From positions 1-27,277 of the forward strand of contig WQWP01000012.1 of the NCBI GenBank assembly GCA_009787485.1: a stretch of 27,277 nucleotides of DNA, in the 5' to 3' direction. The stretch's first letter is position 1; each line of letters begins with the position of its first letter. This DNA is from Lentimicrobiaceae bacterium (GTDB lineage: Bacteria > Bacteroidota > Bacteroidia > Bacteroidales > WCHB1-69). Made by a program: the position numbers and the translations under genes. The notes beneath the pieces are model-generated. The model ran no database searches. It saw nothing but the letters and a program-made list of their open reading frames with translations, and had not been told where the DNA came from. Of this stretch, positions 15,967-23,824 are shown one piece after another.

Positions 15967-17082
15967 ATGGAAACAAAGTATGGAACTACTTACAATTCCT
16001 ATTTCATTAATGCAGATAAAAAAGCAGTGGTAGATGTGGTGAAAGAGAAGTTTTTCCCTGTTTTTGAAGCTAAATTGCGGCAATTATGTAATCCCGAAGA
16101 GATCGCTTATATCTTTGTTAGCCACACAGAGCCCGATCATAGCGGAGGTTTAAAAAGATTATTAAAAATAGCGCCAAACGCAACGGTAGTGGCATCAAAT
16201 TCCGCCATTGTGAATTTGAAGGAACAGCTGAATATGCCATTTCAATATGTTACGGCAAATGATGGGTTCGTTACCGATTTGGGTAACAAGAAAATAACCA
16301 CAATATGTGCGCCCAATTTACATTGGCCCGATACGGTTTTTAATTATTTACAAGAAGATAAGGTGCTGTTTACTTGCGATGCTTTTGGCGCGCATTTTTG
16401 CCACGAAGCGATGTATGATGACAAAGTAGGAAATTATGACGACGCATTCCAATACTATTTTGATGTTATTTTAAAGCCGTTCAGCAAATTCCTCTTAAAT
16501 GCTATTGAGAAAATTTCACACCTGCAAATTGATGCAATTTGCACCGGACACGGACCGTTGTTAAGGGAAAGTTCTTTGAAAATAGTAGAGAAAACCAAGC
16601 ATTTGTGTGAAACCTATCTCGAAAATTATCCTGAAAAAAACCGCATTTTAATTGCATTCGTTTCGGCTTACGGATATACAAAAATTATTGCGGAAAAATT
16701 GAAAGAAGGTGTGGAAAAAGTGCCCGGCGTTTCCGTTGATTTTTGCGACATTGAAACGATAGATCCGGCAACTTTGGGCGAAAAAATTGCTAAAGCCAAT
16801 GCGTATCTGTTTGGAAGTCCTACCATTAACCAAAATATGCTCCCACAACTTTATACAGCGTTTGCTTTGATGACCCCACTTCGCGACAGAGGAAAATCCG
16901 CCGCCGCCTTCGGCGCCTACGGCTGGTCGGGAGAAGCCAAACAAAACCTCATTGCCAACATGCACAACCTGAAACTCAAGTGCTACCTAGATTCAATGTT
17001 TGTGAAGTTTATTCCTTCTGAAGTTGAAGAAGAAAACATCATTAAATTTGGAGAAATATTTGCGAAAGAACTGAAAATTTAA
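15967..17082 (+). CDS. A-type flavoprotein (flavodiiron protein), N-terminus interrupted
   Basis: Flavodiiron proteins reduce O2 to water or NO to N2O in the cytoplasm of anaerobes. The beta-lactamase-like domain has every iron ligand: His53, Glu55, Asp57 and His58 in SHTEPDHSGG, His119 in APNLHWPD, Asp138 in TCDAFGAHF and His195 in CTGHGPLL. A flavodoxin domain starts near residue 226 (FVSAYGYT) and includes LFGSPTINQNM and AFGAYGWSGE. The full gene would start at 15883 and encode about 399 residues, but a TAG at codon 14 interrupts it. The ATG at 15967 gives 371 residues and loses the first strand or so of the fold. It may be a recent pseudogene, a weakly expressed truncated protein, or a sequence error. 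Codons after the TAG look fully maintained. Confidence 0.88.
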   Translation: METKYGTTYNSYFINADKKAVVDVVKEKFFPVFEAKLRQLCNPEEIAYIFVSHTEPDHSGGLKRLLKIAPNATVVASNSAIVNLKEQLNMPFQYVTANDGFVTDLGNKKITTICAPNLHWPDTVFNYLQEDKVLFTCDAFGAHFCHEAMYDDKVGNYDDAFQYYFDVILKPFSKFLLNAIEKISHLQIDAICTGHGPLLRESSLKIVEKTKHLCETYLENYPEKNRILIAFVSAYGYTKIIAEKLKEGVEKVPGVSVDFCDIETIDPATLGEKIAKANAYLFGSPTINQNMLPQLYTAFALMTPLRDRGKSAAAFGAYGWSGEAKQNLIANMHNLKLKCYLDSMFVKFIPSEVEEENIIKFGEIFAKELKI

Positions 17083-17190
17083 GAGTTTAAAGATTTAAAA
17101 AATTAAGAGTTTATGTTCACTTACAAACCTTAAATCTTTAAATCTTTAAACCTTAAAACCTTAAATCTTTAAATTTTAAATCTTTAAATC
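17083..17190. repeat. AT-rich repeat array (TTAAATCTT units)
   Basis: The spacer between the flavodiiron and LutA-like genes is built from units of TTTAAATCTTTAAA. Exact 14-base copies lie at 17137-17150 and 17175-17188, with degenerate copies between, and an exact reverse complement (TTTAAAGATTTAAA) at 17086-17099. The arms can fold into a long AT-only hairpin. No gene or spacer structure of a CRISPR is present. Confidence 0.75.
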
Positions 17191-17198
17191 AAAATATC

Positions 17199-17924
17199 AT
17201 GGCCAAAATAAACCTCTTCATCCCTTGCTACATGGACATGTTCAGTCCGACAGTACCTCATAGTGTTTATACCGTTTTGGAGCGTTTGGGAGATGAAATC
17301 ATCTACAATCCTGAGCAAACATGCTGTGGTAAAAGGTTTTACCAGTTAGGCGAGTTGGAACTTGCTAAAGAACTTGCCAATCAGTTGCTGCAGGAGTACG
17401 ATTTGAAATATCCGATGGTGGTTCCCACAACTTCGTGTGTTGGATACATGAAAAACTATTACAAAGAGTTGTTGGAAAATTCCGCAGAAGTAAACATGTT
17501 GCGCAACTTTACCCAAAACATTTACGAACTATGCTATTATATCGTTAACATTAAAGCGGTTGAAACATTAAATAACATTTTTAACCATCGGGTGTTTTAT
17601 TTCAAATCTTGCGCTGCCCGAAATTTATACAAATTGGATGACGAACCCGAGTTGTTGCTAAGTAACACGAAAGGCTTGGATTTACTTATTGATAATGAGT
17701 TGAATACTTGTTGCGGCGCCAATAGCCATTTTGCACTTGCCAATCCTGAAGTTTCCGATATTTTGTGCCACAAAATTATTGACCGTGCATACCAAATGGG
17801 CGCTCAGTATATTACCTCTACCGATATACATTGTTTGCAACACATTAATGCGGTGTTAAATACGCTTGATATTACGTTGGAAGCGGTGCATATTGCGGAT
17901 ATTTTAGTGGGGGAACCTTTGTAA
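17199..17924 (+). CDS. LutA/YkgE-like (Fe-S)-binding CCG-domain protein
   Basis: A 241-residue cytoplasmic protein with two CCG domains, as in LutA/YkgE and the heterodisulfide-reductase B subunit. The first has Cys10, Cys42-Cys43-Gly44 and Cys80; the second has Cys138, Cys171-Cys172-Gly173 and Cys212. These cysteines bind an iron-sulfur cluster. LutA acts with LutB and LutC in L-lactate oxidation, but neither partner is nearby, so the electron-transfer partner is unknown. The flavodiiron gene 116 bases upstream on the same strand offers only a weak hint of a redox link. It ends 14 bases from the convergent uppS. Confidence 0.87.
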   Translation: MAKINLFIPCYMDMFSPTVPHSVYTVLERLGDEIIYNPEQTCCGKRFYQLGELELAKELANQLLQEYDLKYPMVVPTTSCVGYMKNYYKELLENSAEVNMLRNFTQNIYELCYYIVNIKAVETLNNIFNHRVFYFKSCAARNLYKLDDEPELLLSNTKGLDLLIDNELNTCCGANSHFALANPEVSDILCHKIIDRAYQMGAQYITSTDIHCLQHINAVLNTLDITLEAVHIADILVGEPL

Positions 17925-17938
17925 TTTAAAAATTTAAA

Positions 17939-18649
17939 TCATATTTTTATTTGCGCTCCTGTTTTCCCAAAACGTCTTTGGCGCATTTGATACTCGGCAA
18001 TAATATCGAAAAGATGTTGTTTTCTGAAATCGGGCCACAGAATGGCAGGGAAAAAAAGTTCGGTATAAGCGATTTGCCATAACAGGAAGTTGCTGATTCT
18101 ATATTCGCGGCCCGTGCGAATTAATATATCGGGATCCGGAATTTGATTGTTGCACAAAAATATGGGGAAACTGTATTGTGTAACAAATTGTTCTTCAATG
18201 CCATGCTCTATAATCTTTTTTACGGCGTTTACTATTTCCCAGCGACCGCTGTAACTTAAGGCAAGCACTATGGTTAAACCTGTGTTGTTTTTTGTGGTTT
18301 CGATGGCGTCTTGCAGTTCTTCTTGGCATTCCAAAGGAAGCGATTTCAGATTTCCTATGGCTTGTAAACGAACATTGTTTTGCATCAAACCCTCTAATTC
18401 ATTCTTAATCGCTTTGACTAACAATTGCATAAGTGCATCTATTTCTTCTTTCGGGCGATTCCAATTTTCGGTAGAAAAGGCGTAGAGGGTAAGGAATTTT
18501 ACACCCGCTTCGCCGGCGCCTTCTATAGCGTTTCTAACGGCTTCTACGCCATTTTGATGACCGTAAATGCGCTCTTTGCCGTGCTCTTCTGCCCAGCGGC
18601 CGTTGCCATCCATGATGATGGCGATGTGCTCAGGAATGTGCTTTCTCAT
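17939..18649 (-). CDS. uppS: Isoprenyl transferase (undecaprenyl diphosphate synthase)
   Basis: UppS condenses farnesyl diphosphate with isopentenyl diphosphate to make the C55 carrier for peptidoglycan and O-antigen. The 236-residue length is typical. Catalytic Asp14 lies in IIMDGNGRWA; AFSTENWNRP, ALSYSGRWEIVNAV and the pyrophosphate-binding LIRTGREYRISNFLLWQ with downstream AYTELFF are all present. It overlaps the end of the PorG-like gene by four bases, the Porphyromonas arrangement. In Porphyromonas the next gene is bamA (Omp85); here a convergent LutA-like gene follows instead. Confidence 0.96.
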   Translation of the reverse strand: MRKHIPEHIAIIMDGNGRWAEEHGKERIYGHQNGVEAVRNAIEGAGEAGVKFLTLYAFSTENWNRPKEEIDALMQLLVKAIKNELEGLMQNNVRLQAIGNLKSLPLECQEELQDAIETTKNNTGLTIVLALSYSGRWEIVNAVKKIIEHGIEEQFVTQYSFPIFLCNNQIPDPDILIRTGREYRISNFLLWQIAYTELFFPAILWPDFRKQHLFDIIAEYQMRQRRFGKTGAQIKI

Positions 18650-19563
18650 CTTTTTTGTCCTCGTTGGTTCTTTAGTTTTACATTGGTTCTAACATCACAA
18701 AATCTGTCTTCGTTTCCGATTCGTACGGTAATGATCACTCCTGCAAAAGAATACCAGTCTGTTTTTATAGTAGAATAGCGTTGAGATTTAGGCGTATGTT
18801 TTGGATTTGAAGGATCTGCAAAATATTTGATGGCATCCAAAGAAGCAACAGGCATGGTGCCGTCATAAGGAGAAAAATCGTAATACAATCCGCCTACATC
18901 ATCCAAATAATTGGTAAAAGTAAATCGAAGCCCCCACTCCGCACCTATACATATATATCTTCCAATATTTGCCTTAAATCCTATACCAAATGGGATGGCA
19001 AAACCTGTTAGTGCATATTTTTCCGACATGCCGTCACGTCCCTGTCCTTCTGTGCCAATTGGTTGCAAGTCGTAGGTTCTTCCATCGTAAACTCCCTGCG
19101 GGTTAAAAGAAAACAGGGCGCCGCCGCCAAAAAGATAAGGAGAGATTTGGTTTTTATGCCCCGCAGTATATACATTAAAAAAATTGATTTCCAATTGCGC
19201 AGATATTTCGGTGAGGGGAGATGAAAAAGACAAGTTCCTTTCTCTAAAATCCCATGAATACACATAGTCTCCATTTGCATGCAATAGAAAGTTTCCATTA
19301 TCATCTTTTAGTCTTCGCAAACTGTGATTGTTTTCATCGGTAGCAGCAATTTTTCCGAATAAGATGTTTGCTTTCAATGCAATACGTGGCGTAAAGTTGT
19401 ATCTGTAAATGAGGCCGCCTGCAAATTTCGCATTTTGAAACGGCATGCTGTTTAAATCGCCCAGGTAAAAAGAAGTGCCCATCAGCACTCCTATTTCAGA
19501 GCGTTGCGCCTGACAGAAATAGGAAGTTATGAGACATAAAAGAAGGAAACAGCTCTTTTTCAC
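18646..19563 (-). CDS. porG: PorG-like outer membrane protein (DUF6089)
   Basis: Predicted outer-membrane beta-barrel protein of 305 residues with a signal peptide (about 1-19, ending CQA). It fits the DUF6089/PorG family: SEIGVLMGTSFYLGDLNS at the mature start, GGLIYRYNFTPRIALKAN, then alternating hydrophobic strands including SPYLFGGGALFSFNP, FAIPFGIGFKANIG and WGLRFTFTNYLDDVGG. In Porphyromonas gingivalis PorG associates with the type IX secretion ring PorK/PorN and lies next to uppS, as here. The start is GTG at 19561-19563; no ATG precedes the signal peptide. The symbol is given on family and synteny; the T9SS role is inferred. Confidence 0.78.
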   Translation of the reverse strand: MKKSCFLLLCLITSYFCQAQRSEIGVLMGTSFYLGDLNSMPFQNAKFAGGLIYRYNFTPRIALKANILFGKIAATDENNHSLRRLKDDNGNFLLHANGDYVYSWDFRERNLSFSSPLTEISAQLEINFFNVYTAGHKNQISPYLFGGGALFSFNPQGVYDGRTYDLQPIGTEGQGRDGMSEKYALTGFAIPFGIGFKANIGRYICIGAEWGLRFTFTNYLDDVGGLYYDFSPYDGTMPVASLDAIKYFADPSNPKHTPKSQRYSTIKTDWYSFAGVIITVRIGNEDRFCDVRTNVKLKNQRGQKR

Positions 19564-19605
19564 AAGTTTTGTTATCGAAACATTTTAACGATAAGGGTTT
19601 AAATT

Positions 19606-19613
19606 TATTTTTG
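19606..19613 (+). promoter_or_regulatory. Putative -7 promoter box for the small membrane protein
   Basis: TATTTTTG followed by CCG, a perfect TAnnTTTG, 14 bases before the ATG at 19628. No -33 TTG at proper distance. Confidence 0.4.
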
Positions 19614-19627
19614 CCGAAAAAATAATT

Positions 19628-19912
19628 ATGAATTCTTCGTTCAGTATTTTTGAAGTATTAATGCTGCTCTGTTTTGCATGCAGTTGGCCCTTATCTATTT
19701 ATAAATCTTTGAAAACCAAATTTGTTCTAGGAAAAAGCCCGGCATTTATGATGGTTATTGTCGTGGGATACATATTTGGTATTATTCATAAAACAGTGCA
19801 CCATCCGAATATCGTTACCTATTTATGGGGCTTTAATATGTTATTGGTATCTTTTGATTTGGCGCTTTATTTTTATTATGCGCCGAAAAACAGGAGGGAA
19901 ATCTCCCGATAA
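19628..19912 (+). CDS. Small three-helix membrane protein, possibly PQ-loop-like
   Basis: A 94-residue protein with three hydrophobic segments (about 9-24, 39-53 and 66-84). After the first comes CSWPLSIYKSLKTK, whose Trp-Pro and following Lys-rich turn resemble the PQ-loop of SemiSWEET-type proteins; GKSPAFMMVIVVGY and LWGFNMLLVSFDLALYF follow. I do not recognise a named family with certainty and assign no substrate. It has its own -7 box and is divergent from porG. Its last 37 bases overlap the convergent glycosyltransferase gene, which is unusual but both frames look real. Confidence 0.65.
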   Translation: MNSSFSIFEVLMLLCFACSWPLSIYKSLKTKFVLGKSPAFMMVIVVGYIFGIIHKTVHHPNIVTYLWGFNMLLVSFDLALYFYYAPKNRREISR

Positions 19913-20982
19913 AAATCAATTAATTTTCTACTTTCAACTTCCCAGTTAAAATGTTCCAACACTGCTTTGCGTCCGTTTTTGCCCATTTCGATAGCCATTT
20001 CGGGATGGCTCTTTAAGTATAGAATAGCATTTACCGTTTCCTGAACTTCTGAAGGATTTACACAAATTCCACATTTATAATTATCTACCACTTTTCCCCA
20101 AGCCGGAAAATTGGATGCTATAACTGCCATACCGTTTGCCATATACTCAAACAATTTGTTGGGAGAACTGTTAATATAGTTAGGAACGGGATGCAAAATA
20201 ATTAATCCTAAAGAAGATTCTCTAAGGATATTGAATAGCTCTTCCTGATTTATTTGCCCATAAAATTTAGCAAAAGAATGGCTTAGCAGCTCGCACTCTT
20301 TTTGAAGCGCCTCGTTTTCAATAGCGCCATAAATATGGATGGGTTCTTGTATTTGTCTTGCCACTTCTGCCATTTCCTGCGCACCTCTAATTCGGGTAAC
20401 ACCACCCGCATAAACAATAGCGCCGTTTTTTAATTCAAAATGAATGTTCTCCGCAGAATTTATGATAGGGTAGTTGGCTATTAAAATAGTATTGGGCTGG
20501 TAATTTTGATAGCGTTGCACAATTTCATCCACCACTGAAATAACTCCGTAGATTTTTTTTGCTGTTTGTTTTTCAATGTATCCGGATAGTGAAGCTATTA
20601 TTTTTCTTAGACACGGTATAATATATGGTTTAGACATAATTTGCTTGGGCAGATCTTCATGCGCATCGTAAATAACGATATGTTTTTTTGCCATTTTCCG
20701 GGCTAAAAACAACAGCTCCGGATCATGAAAATGCAGTACATCCGGTTTATCTCTCAGAATAATTTTTTGCACTGATTTTGTGCCTTTAAAAAATCTGTTT
20801 TTTCGTCCTTTGCCTGGGAAACCCGCATCAATAATATTAACTCCGGAATTGAATTCATCTCCTTGCCCGTCAGCAACTACGAAACTAACATCGAAACCTG
20901 CTTTCCTTAAGGATACGCATTCTTTTTTAAAGATTCGCCCATCATGTCTTTTGTGGACTGTTGAAATATGATAAATTTTCAT
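19876..20982 (-). CDS. GT4-type glycosyltransferase
   Basis: Predicted retaining glycosyltransferase with the GT-B fold, 368 residues. The N-terminal domain opens KIYHISTVHKRHDGRIFKKE and includes DVLHFHDPEL. The C-terminal donor-binding domain has IVYAGGVTRIRG and the GT4 block SPNKLFEYMANGMAVIASN followed by CGICVNPSE, where the conserved Glu residues contact the nucleotide sugar. It probably adds a sugar to a lipid-linked surface polysaccharide, given the flippase and O-antigen ligase immediately upstream. It begins three bases after the flippase stop and is the last gene of that group. Confidence 0.88.
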   Translation of the reverse strand: MKIYHISTVHKRHDGRIFKKECVSLRKAGFDVSFVVADGQGDEFNSGVNIIDAGFPGKGRKNRFFKGTKSVQKIILRDKPDVLHFHDPELLFLARKMAKKHIVIYDAHEDLPKQIMSKPYIIPCLRKIIASLSGYIEKQTAKKIYGVISVVDEIVQRYQNYQPNTILIANYPIINSAENIHFELKNGAIVYAGGVTRIRGAQEMAEVARQIQEPIHIYGAIENEALQKECELLSHSFAKFYGQINQEELFNILRESSLGLIILHPVPNYINSSPNKLFEYMANGMAVIASNFPAWGKVVDNYKCGICVNPSEVQETVNAILYLKSHPEMAIEMGKNGRKAVLEHFNWEVESRKLIDFYREISLLFFGA

Positions 20983-20985
20983 TGG

Positions 20986-22278
20986 TTACATCTTTAGTCT
21001 TTTATTATTTTTTTTTGCGTAATAATATGATAATATAATACTTAACAAATAAGCAGAGCTTCTGCCTATGGCGAAACAATAGAGCGCTATAATAACATTT
21101 TCATATACCACACAACCAATTAATAAACTCAGGAATGTACTGAAAGCGTAATAAATTTGCCATAAGAAGTTAATTTTTAGTTTATTCGCAATAATCAGTA
21201 CATCAAAAAGAGGTATTGAAACAAAAGATAACAAAGCGGGTATTGTTAAAATTTGGGCATAATAAGCGGCAGTGTTCCATTGTTCGCCCAAAAATATTGA
21301 AAAGATAGTGGGTAATGATACTATTAATAAAGGAATTCCAATGATTGCAATGAATGAAACTATTTTTAGCATTTTTATATAAATGGCGCGACAGCAGCCG
21401 TAGTTATTAAATTCTTCGTTTGCCCGTTGGCGAAAAACATCTCTGATGGCAAAGCTGATCATATTTACGGGTGCAGAAAGCACCAGCATCGTCATTGCAA
21501 AATAACCAACTTCAACAGAACTAAAGTAGATGCCCAAAAAAAATACCGGAAGTTGTTGCCCTACCATATTTAACAACCGTCCCGGCATAATAAACTTTGG
21601 AAATTCTATAAACTCTTTGGCCAACTTCTTTGTTTGTGAAACAGATATTTTTCTAAATGCGGCTGCATCTTTTTCTAAAGCTCTGAAAACACAGAACCCT
21701 GCAGAAATGAGCCTGCCTCCCACATCTCCAACCACCAAGCCTTGAGAAAAAACTTTGACAAAACCCAAAACCAATTTACTTAAAGCAATGGCTGAGGCAT
21801 TAGTTATTTTGTTAATTGCCAATTTCTTAAAATATCCATTTCTCACACACCATTCATTATAAGTGTTATAAATGATGATGGAGAAAGCGGCTATGGGGCA
21901 AACAAACAGCCATGTTTTAATTTGAGGCTCAAATGTTTGCGATAGAAAATCGGCAAAAAAAAGTTGCAAAAGAAAATAAACGGAGGTTAACACAAAAAAG
22001 CTTAAAAAGAGCGATACGCCCACCAAGTTAGCAGCGTCCTGTTTGGTTTTGGCAACTAAAATACCCAATTCATACTTTCCGCTTGAAAATTCGACCATAA
22101 TTGAAATAATAGTGGTTAAAATTGCCAACAATCCAAATTCCGCAGGGGTAAAAACACGTGCAATAACCGGATAGAATAAAAAAGGAATAATTTGAGCTAA
22201 AACAGTTCCACTTCCCAAGGTGAGAATGTTTTTACCAAACTCATTTTTCGATATTACTTTTGTTATTTTTTTGATCAT
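20986..22278 (-). CDS. Polysaccharide flippase (Wzx-like, MOP superfamily)
   Basis: Inner membrane protein of 430 residues with about 12 hydrophobic helices and the N-terminal pattern of Wzx/RfbX flippases: LTLGSGTVLAQIIPFLFYPV and IARVFTPAEFGLLAILTT. It should flip undecaprenyl-linked oligosaccharide to the periplasm. The central part has FRKISVSQTKKLAKEF on a cytoplasmic loop followed by GRLLNMVGQQLPVFFLGIYF, the usual start of the second half. Its ATG overlaps the upstream ligase stop (ATGA), and the glycosyltransferase follows at three bases, so these three are one operon. Confidence 0.9.
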   Translation of the reverse strand: MIKKITKVISKNEFGKNILTLGSGTVLAQIIPFLFYPVIARVFTPAEFGLLAILTTIISIMVEFSSGKYELGILVAKTKQDAANLVGVSLFLSFFVLTSVYFLLQLFFADFLSQTFEPQIKTWLFVCPIAAFSIIIYNTYNEWCVRNGYFKKLAINKITNASAIALSKLVLGFVKVFSQGLVVGDVGGRLISAGFCVFRALEKDAAAFRKISVSQTKKLAKEFIEFPKFIMPGRLLNMVGQQLPVFFLGIYFSSVEVGYFAMTMLVLSAPVNMISFAIRDVFRQRANEEFNNYGCCRAIYIKMLKIVSFIAIIGIPLLIVSLPTIFSIFLGEQWNTAAYYAQILTIPALLSFVSIPLFDVLIIANKLKINFLWQIYYAFSTFLSLLIGCVVYENVIIALYCFAIGRSSAYLLSIILSYYYAKKNNKRLKM

Positions 22279-23789
22279 AGCTTAGAGGTCGAAGGCACGA
22301 AGGGGCGAAAGCACGAAAGCGCGAAGGGGCGAAAGCGTGAAGCCCCTTCGTGCTTTCGTGCTTTCGTGCTTTCGCCCTTTTTATGAAGATAGTGGTATAA
22401 AAACGGAAAAATAAATAAGAGTGCATAAAAGGATGCTCCCAAAAAATCCGTGAAGCTAAAAAAACCAAAAGAAAAATTTATGACAAACAAGAAAAAGAGA
22501 TCTCCCAATTGTTTAAGATGAAACAGGTAAATGATAGAACTCCACAAAAGAACTGCAATATAGATAATTAAGCCAATAATTCCGGAAAAAAGAAGCACAG
22601 AAAGGAAAAGATGGTGCGGATAAAAGTATCGTTCTGTTTCTTTTTGAAAGATTTTTAAAAAATTAAAACCATCTCCAAAAATTTTATGAACGACCGTATA
22701 TTCATCAAATATTTTTTTACTCAAAGTCCACAAATTTTTCCTCGACGATATAACGGAAACAATATCTTTTTTCTGAAAGGGAGTACTTGCAATACTTTCA
22801 TCATCATCAACTTTTTTCTCAAGATCGTCTTCAGGGGTACTTATCTGTTTATCGAAAAAATCCACTTTTATTAAGCGAGATGAAGCTGCGCTGTTGATAC
22901 GATAAGAAACTAATTGAATATTGATATTCGTCTTGTGGCTATTTATGAAAAATATTTTTTCCGCTTTTTCGGAAATCAAAGGAAAGTAGGATAAAAATGA
23001 AAAAAGCATCACTAAATTGAACACGGAAAGTGTAAGAAAAAGAAGCAGCGTTTTATAGGAAAGTTTGTTTGCAAATGCTTTTTTGAACAGAAAAGGGATT
23101 AACAATAAGAGACAAACAATAAAGAAAAAGCCAAAAAAAAAGAAAAAGCGTCTTGACCCGGAAAGGAAACCAACAAAAATAAAAAGTTGTAATGCTACCA
23201 AAAGCCATGCTTTATATTTAATCTTTTCCGGTGAACGAAGGAGCATATACAATCCGAAAACTAACCCATTTAGAAGAAATAGCGAGAAAAAATTATAGTC
23301 GGAAACAGGTGATGCTCCCCATCTAAAATGACGCATCTCACTAATATATTTGTAAGAAATAAACTGCGGAGAGTAAAAGAATTTCCATAGTCCAAGCAAG
23401 GAAACAATAATGGAAAAAAGAATGAAATATTTGCCAATTTTTTCAATTAATATCATAAAATCATGCTTAGAGCGCACATTATGGGCTAACAAAAACAAAA
23501 AAACGGAAGTAAATGCAATTTCCTTTAAAAAATTTAACGGTAACCCTTTAAAAGGATAAACTGTACATAAAAGCGCTATTAATTCAATCAAAATAAGCAA
23601 AATAACAGGGCAAAATATTTTTACACTTCTCACAAAAGATTGTTTTGCCTCTTTAATATTTACAAGTTGGTACAGGGTAAAGAGGAATAGTAACGGGATT
23701 AAAAGAAAAATGGCGTATGGTATCGCATTTCTCGCAACGTACAAAACGATAAAAAAGGCTAACAATGAAATCGGATTAAAATTTTTCAC
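22275..23789 (-). CDS. O-antigen ligase/polymerase (Wzy_C) with repeat-encoded tail
   Basis: Polytopic membrane protein of 504 residues with about 12 helices and a large periplasmic loop (about 265-375). The family block lies after that loop: RYFYPHHLFLSVLLFSG, the His-containing helix of Wzy_C/WaaL proteins, which join undecaprenyl-linked glycans to each other or to lipid A. The hydrophobic part ends around residue 468 with FPFLYHYLHKKG. The last 35 residues (GESTKARKHEGAS and onward) are encoded by a repeat array and look added to the original C-terminus. It starts the operon with the second flippase and the GT4 gene; a TATTTTTG box lies just upstream. Confidence 0.82.
   Translation of the reverse strand: MKNFNPISLLAFFIVLYVARNAIPYAIFLLIPLLFLFTLYQLVNIKEAKQSFVRSVKIFCPVILLILIELIALLCTVYPFKGLPLNFLKEIAFTSVFLFLLAHNVRSKHDFMILIEKIGKYFILFSIIVSLLGLWKFFYSPQFISYKYISEMRHFRWGASPVSDYNFFSLFLLNGLVFGLYMLLRSPEKIKYKAWLLVALQLFIFVGFLSGSRRFFFFFGFFFIVCLLLLIPFLFKKAFANKLSYKTLLLFLTLSVFNLVMLFSFLSYFPLISEKAEKIFFINSHKTNINIQLVSYRINSAASSRLIKVDFFDKQISTPEDDLEKKVDDDESIASTPFQKKDIVSVISSRKNLWTLSKKIFDEYTVVHKIFGDGFNFLKIFQKETERYFYPHHLFLSVLLFSGIIGLIIYIAVLLWSSIIYLFHLKQLGDLFFLFVINFSFGFFSFTDFLGASFYALLFIFPFLYHYLHKKGESTKARKHEGASRFRPFALSCFRPFVPSTSKL
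22289..22378. repeat. Tandem/inverted 8-mer repeat array inside the O-antigen ligase gene
   Basis: Units of CGAAAGCA/CGAAGGGG are tandemly repeated, and two halves are inverted around about 22336-22341, allowing a long GC-rich hairpin (GGGCGAAAGCACGAAAGC on the left, its reverse complement on the right near 22359-22376). Base composition is far from the AT-rich surroundings. The array encodes the C-terminal tail of the ligase, in both strands giving KARKHE-type peptides. Confidence 0.85.
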
Positions 23790-23810
23790 TTCTTACGAGA
23801 AAATAGTGCG

Positions 23811-23818
23811 CAAAAATA
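23811..23818 (-). promoter_or_regulatory. Putative -7 promoter box for the ligase operon
   Basis: Minus strand reads TATTTTTG followed by CGCAC, a perfect TAnnTTTG, 22-29 bases before the ligase ATG at 23789 and within the 35-base gap after the upstream flippase. Confidence 0.45.
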
Positions 23819-23824
23819 AGATTT

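Noticed and set aside
17083..17190. Repeat array as a CRISPR.
   Set aside because: Units are AT-only, short and contiguous, with no unique spacers of constant length and no cas genes.
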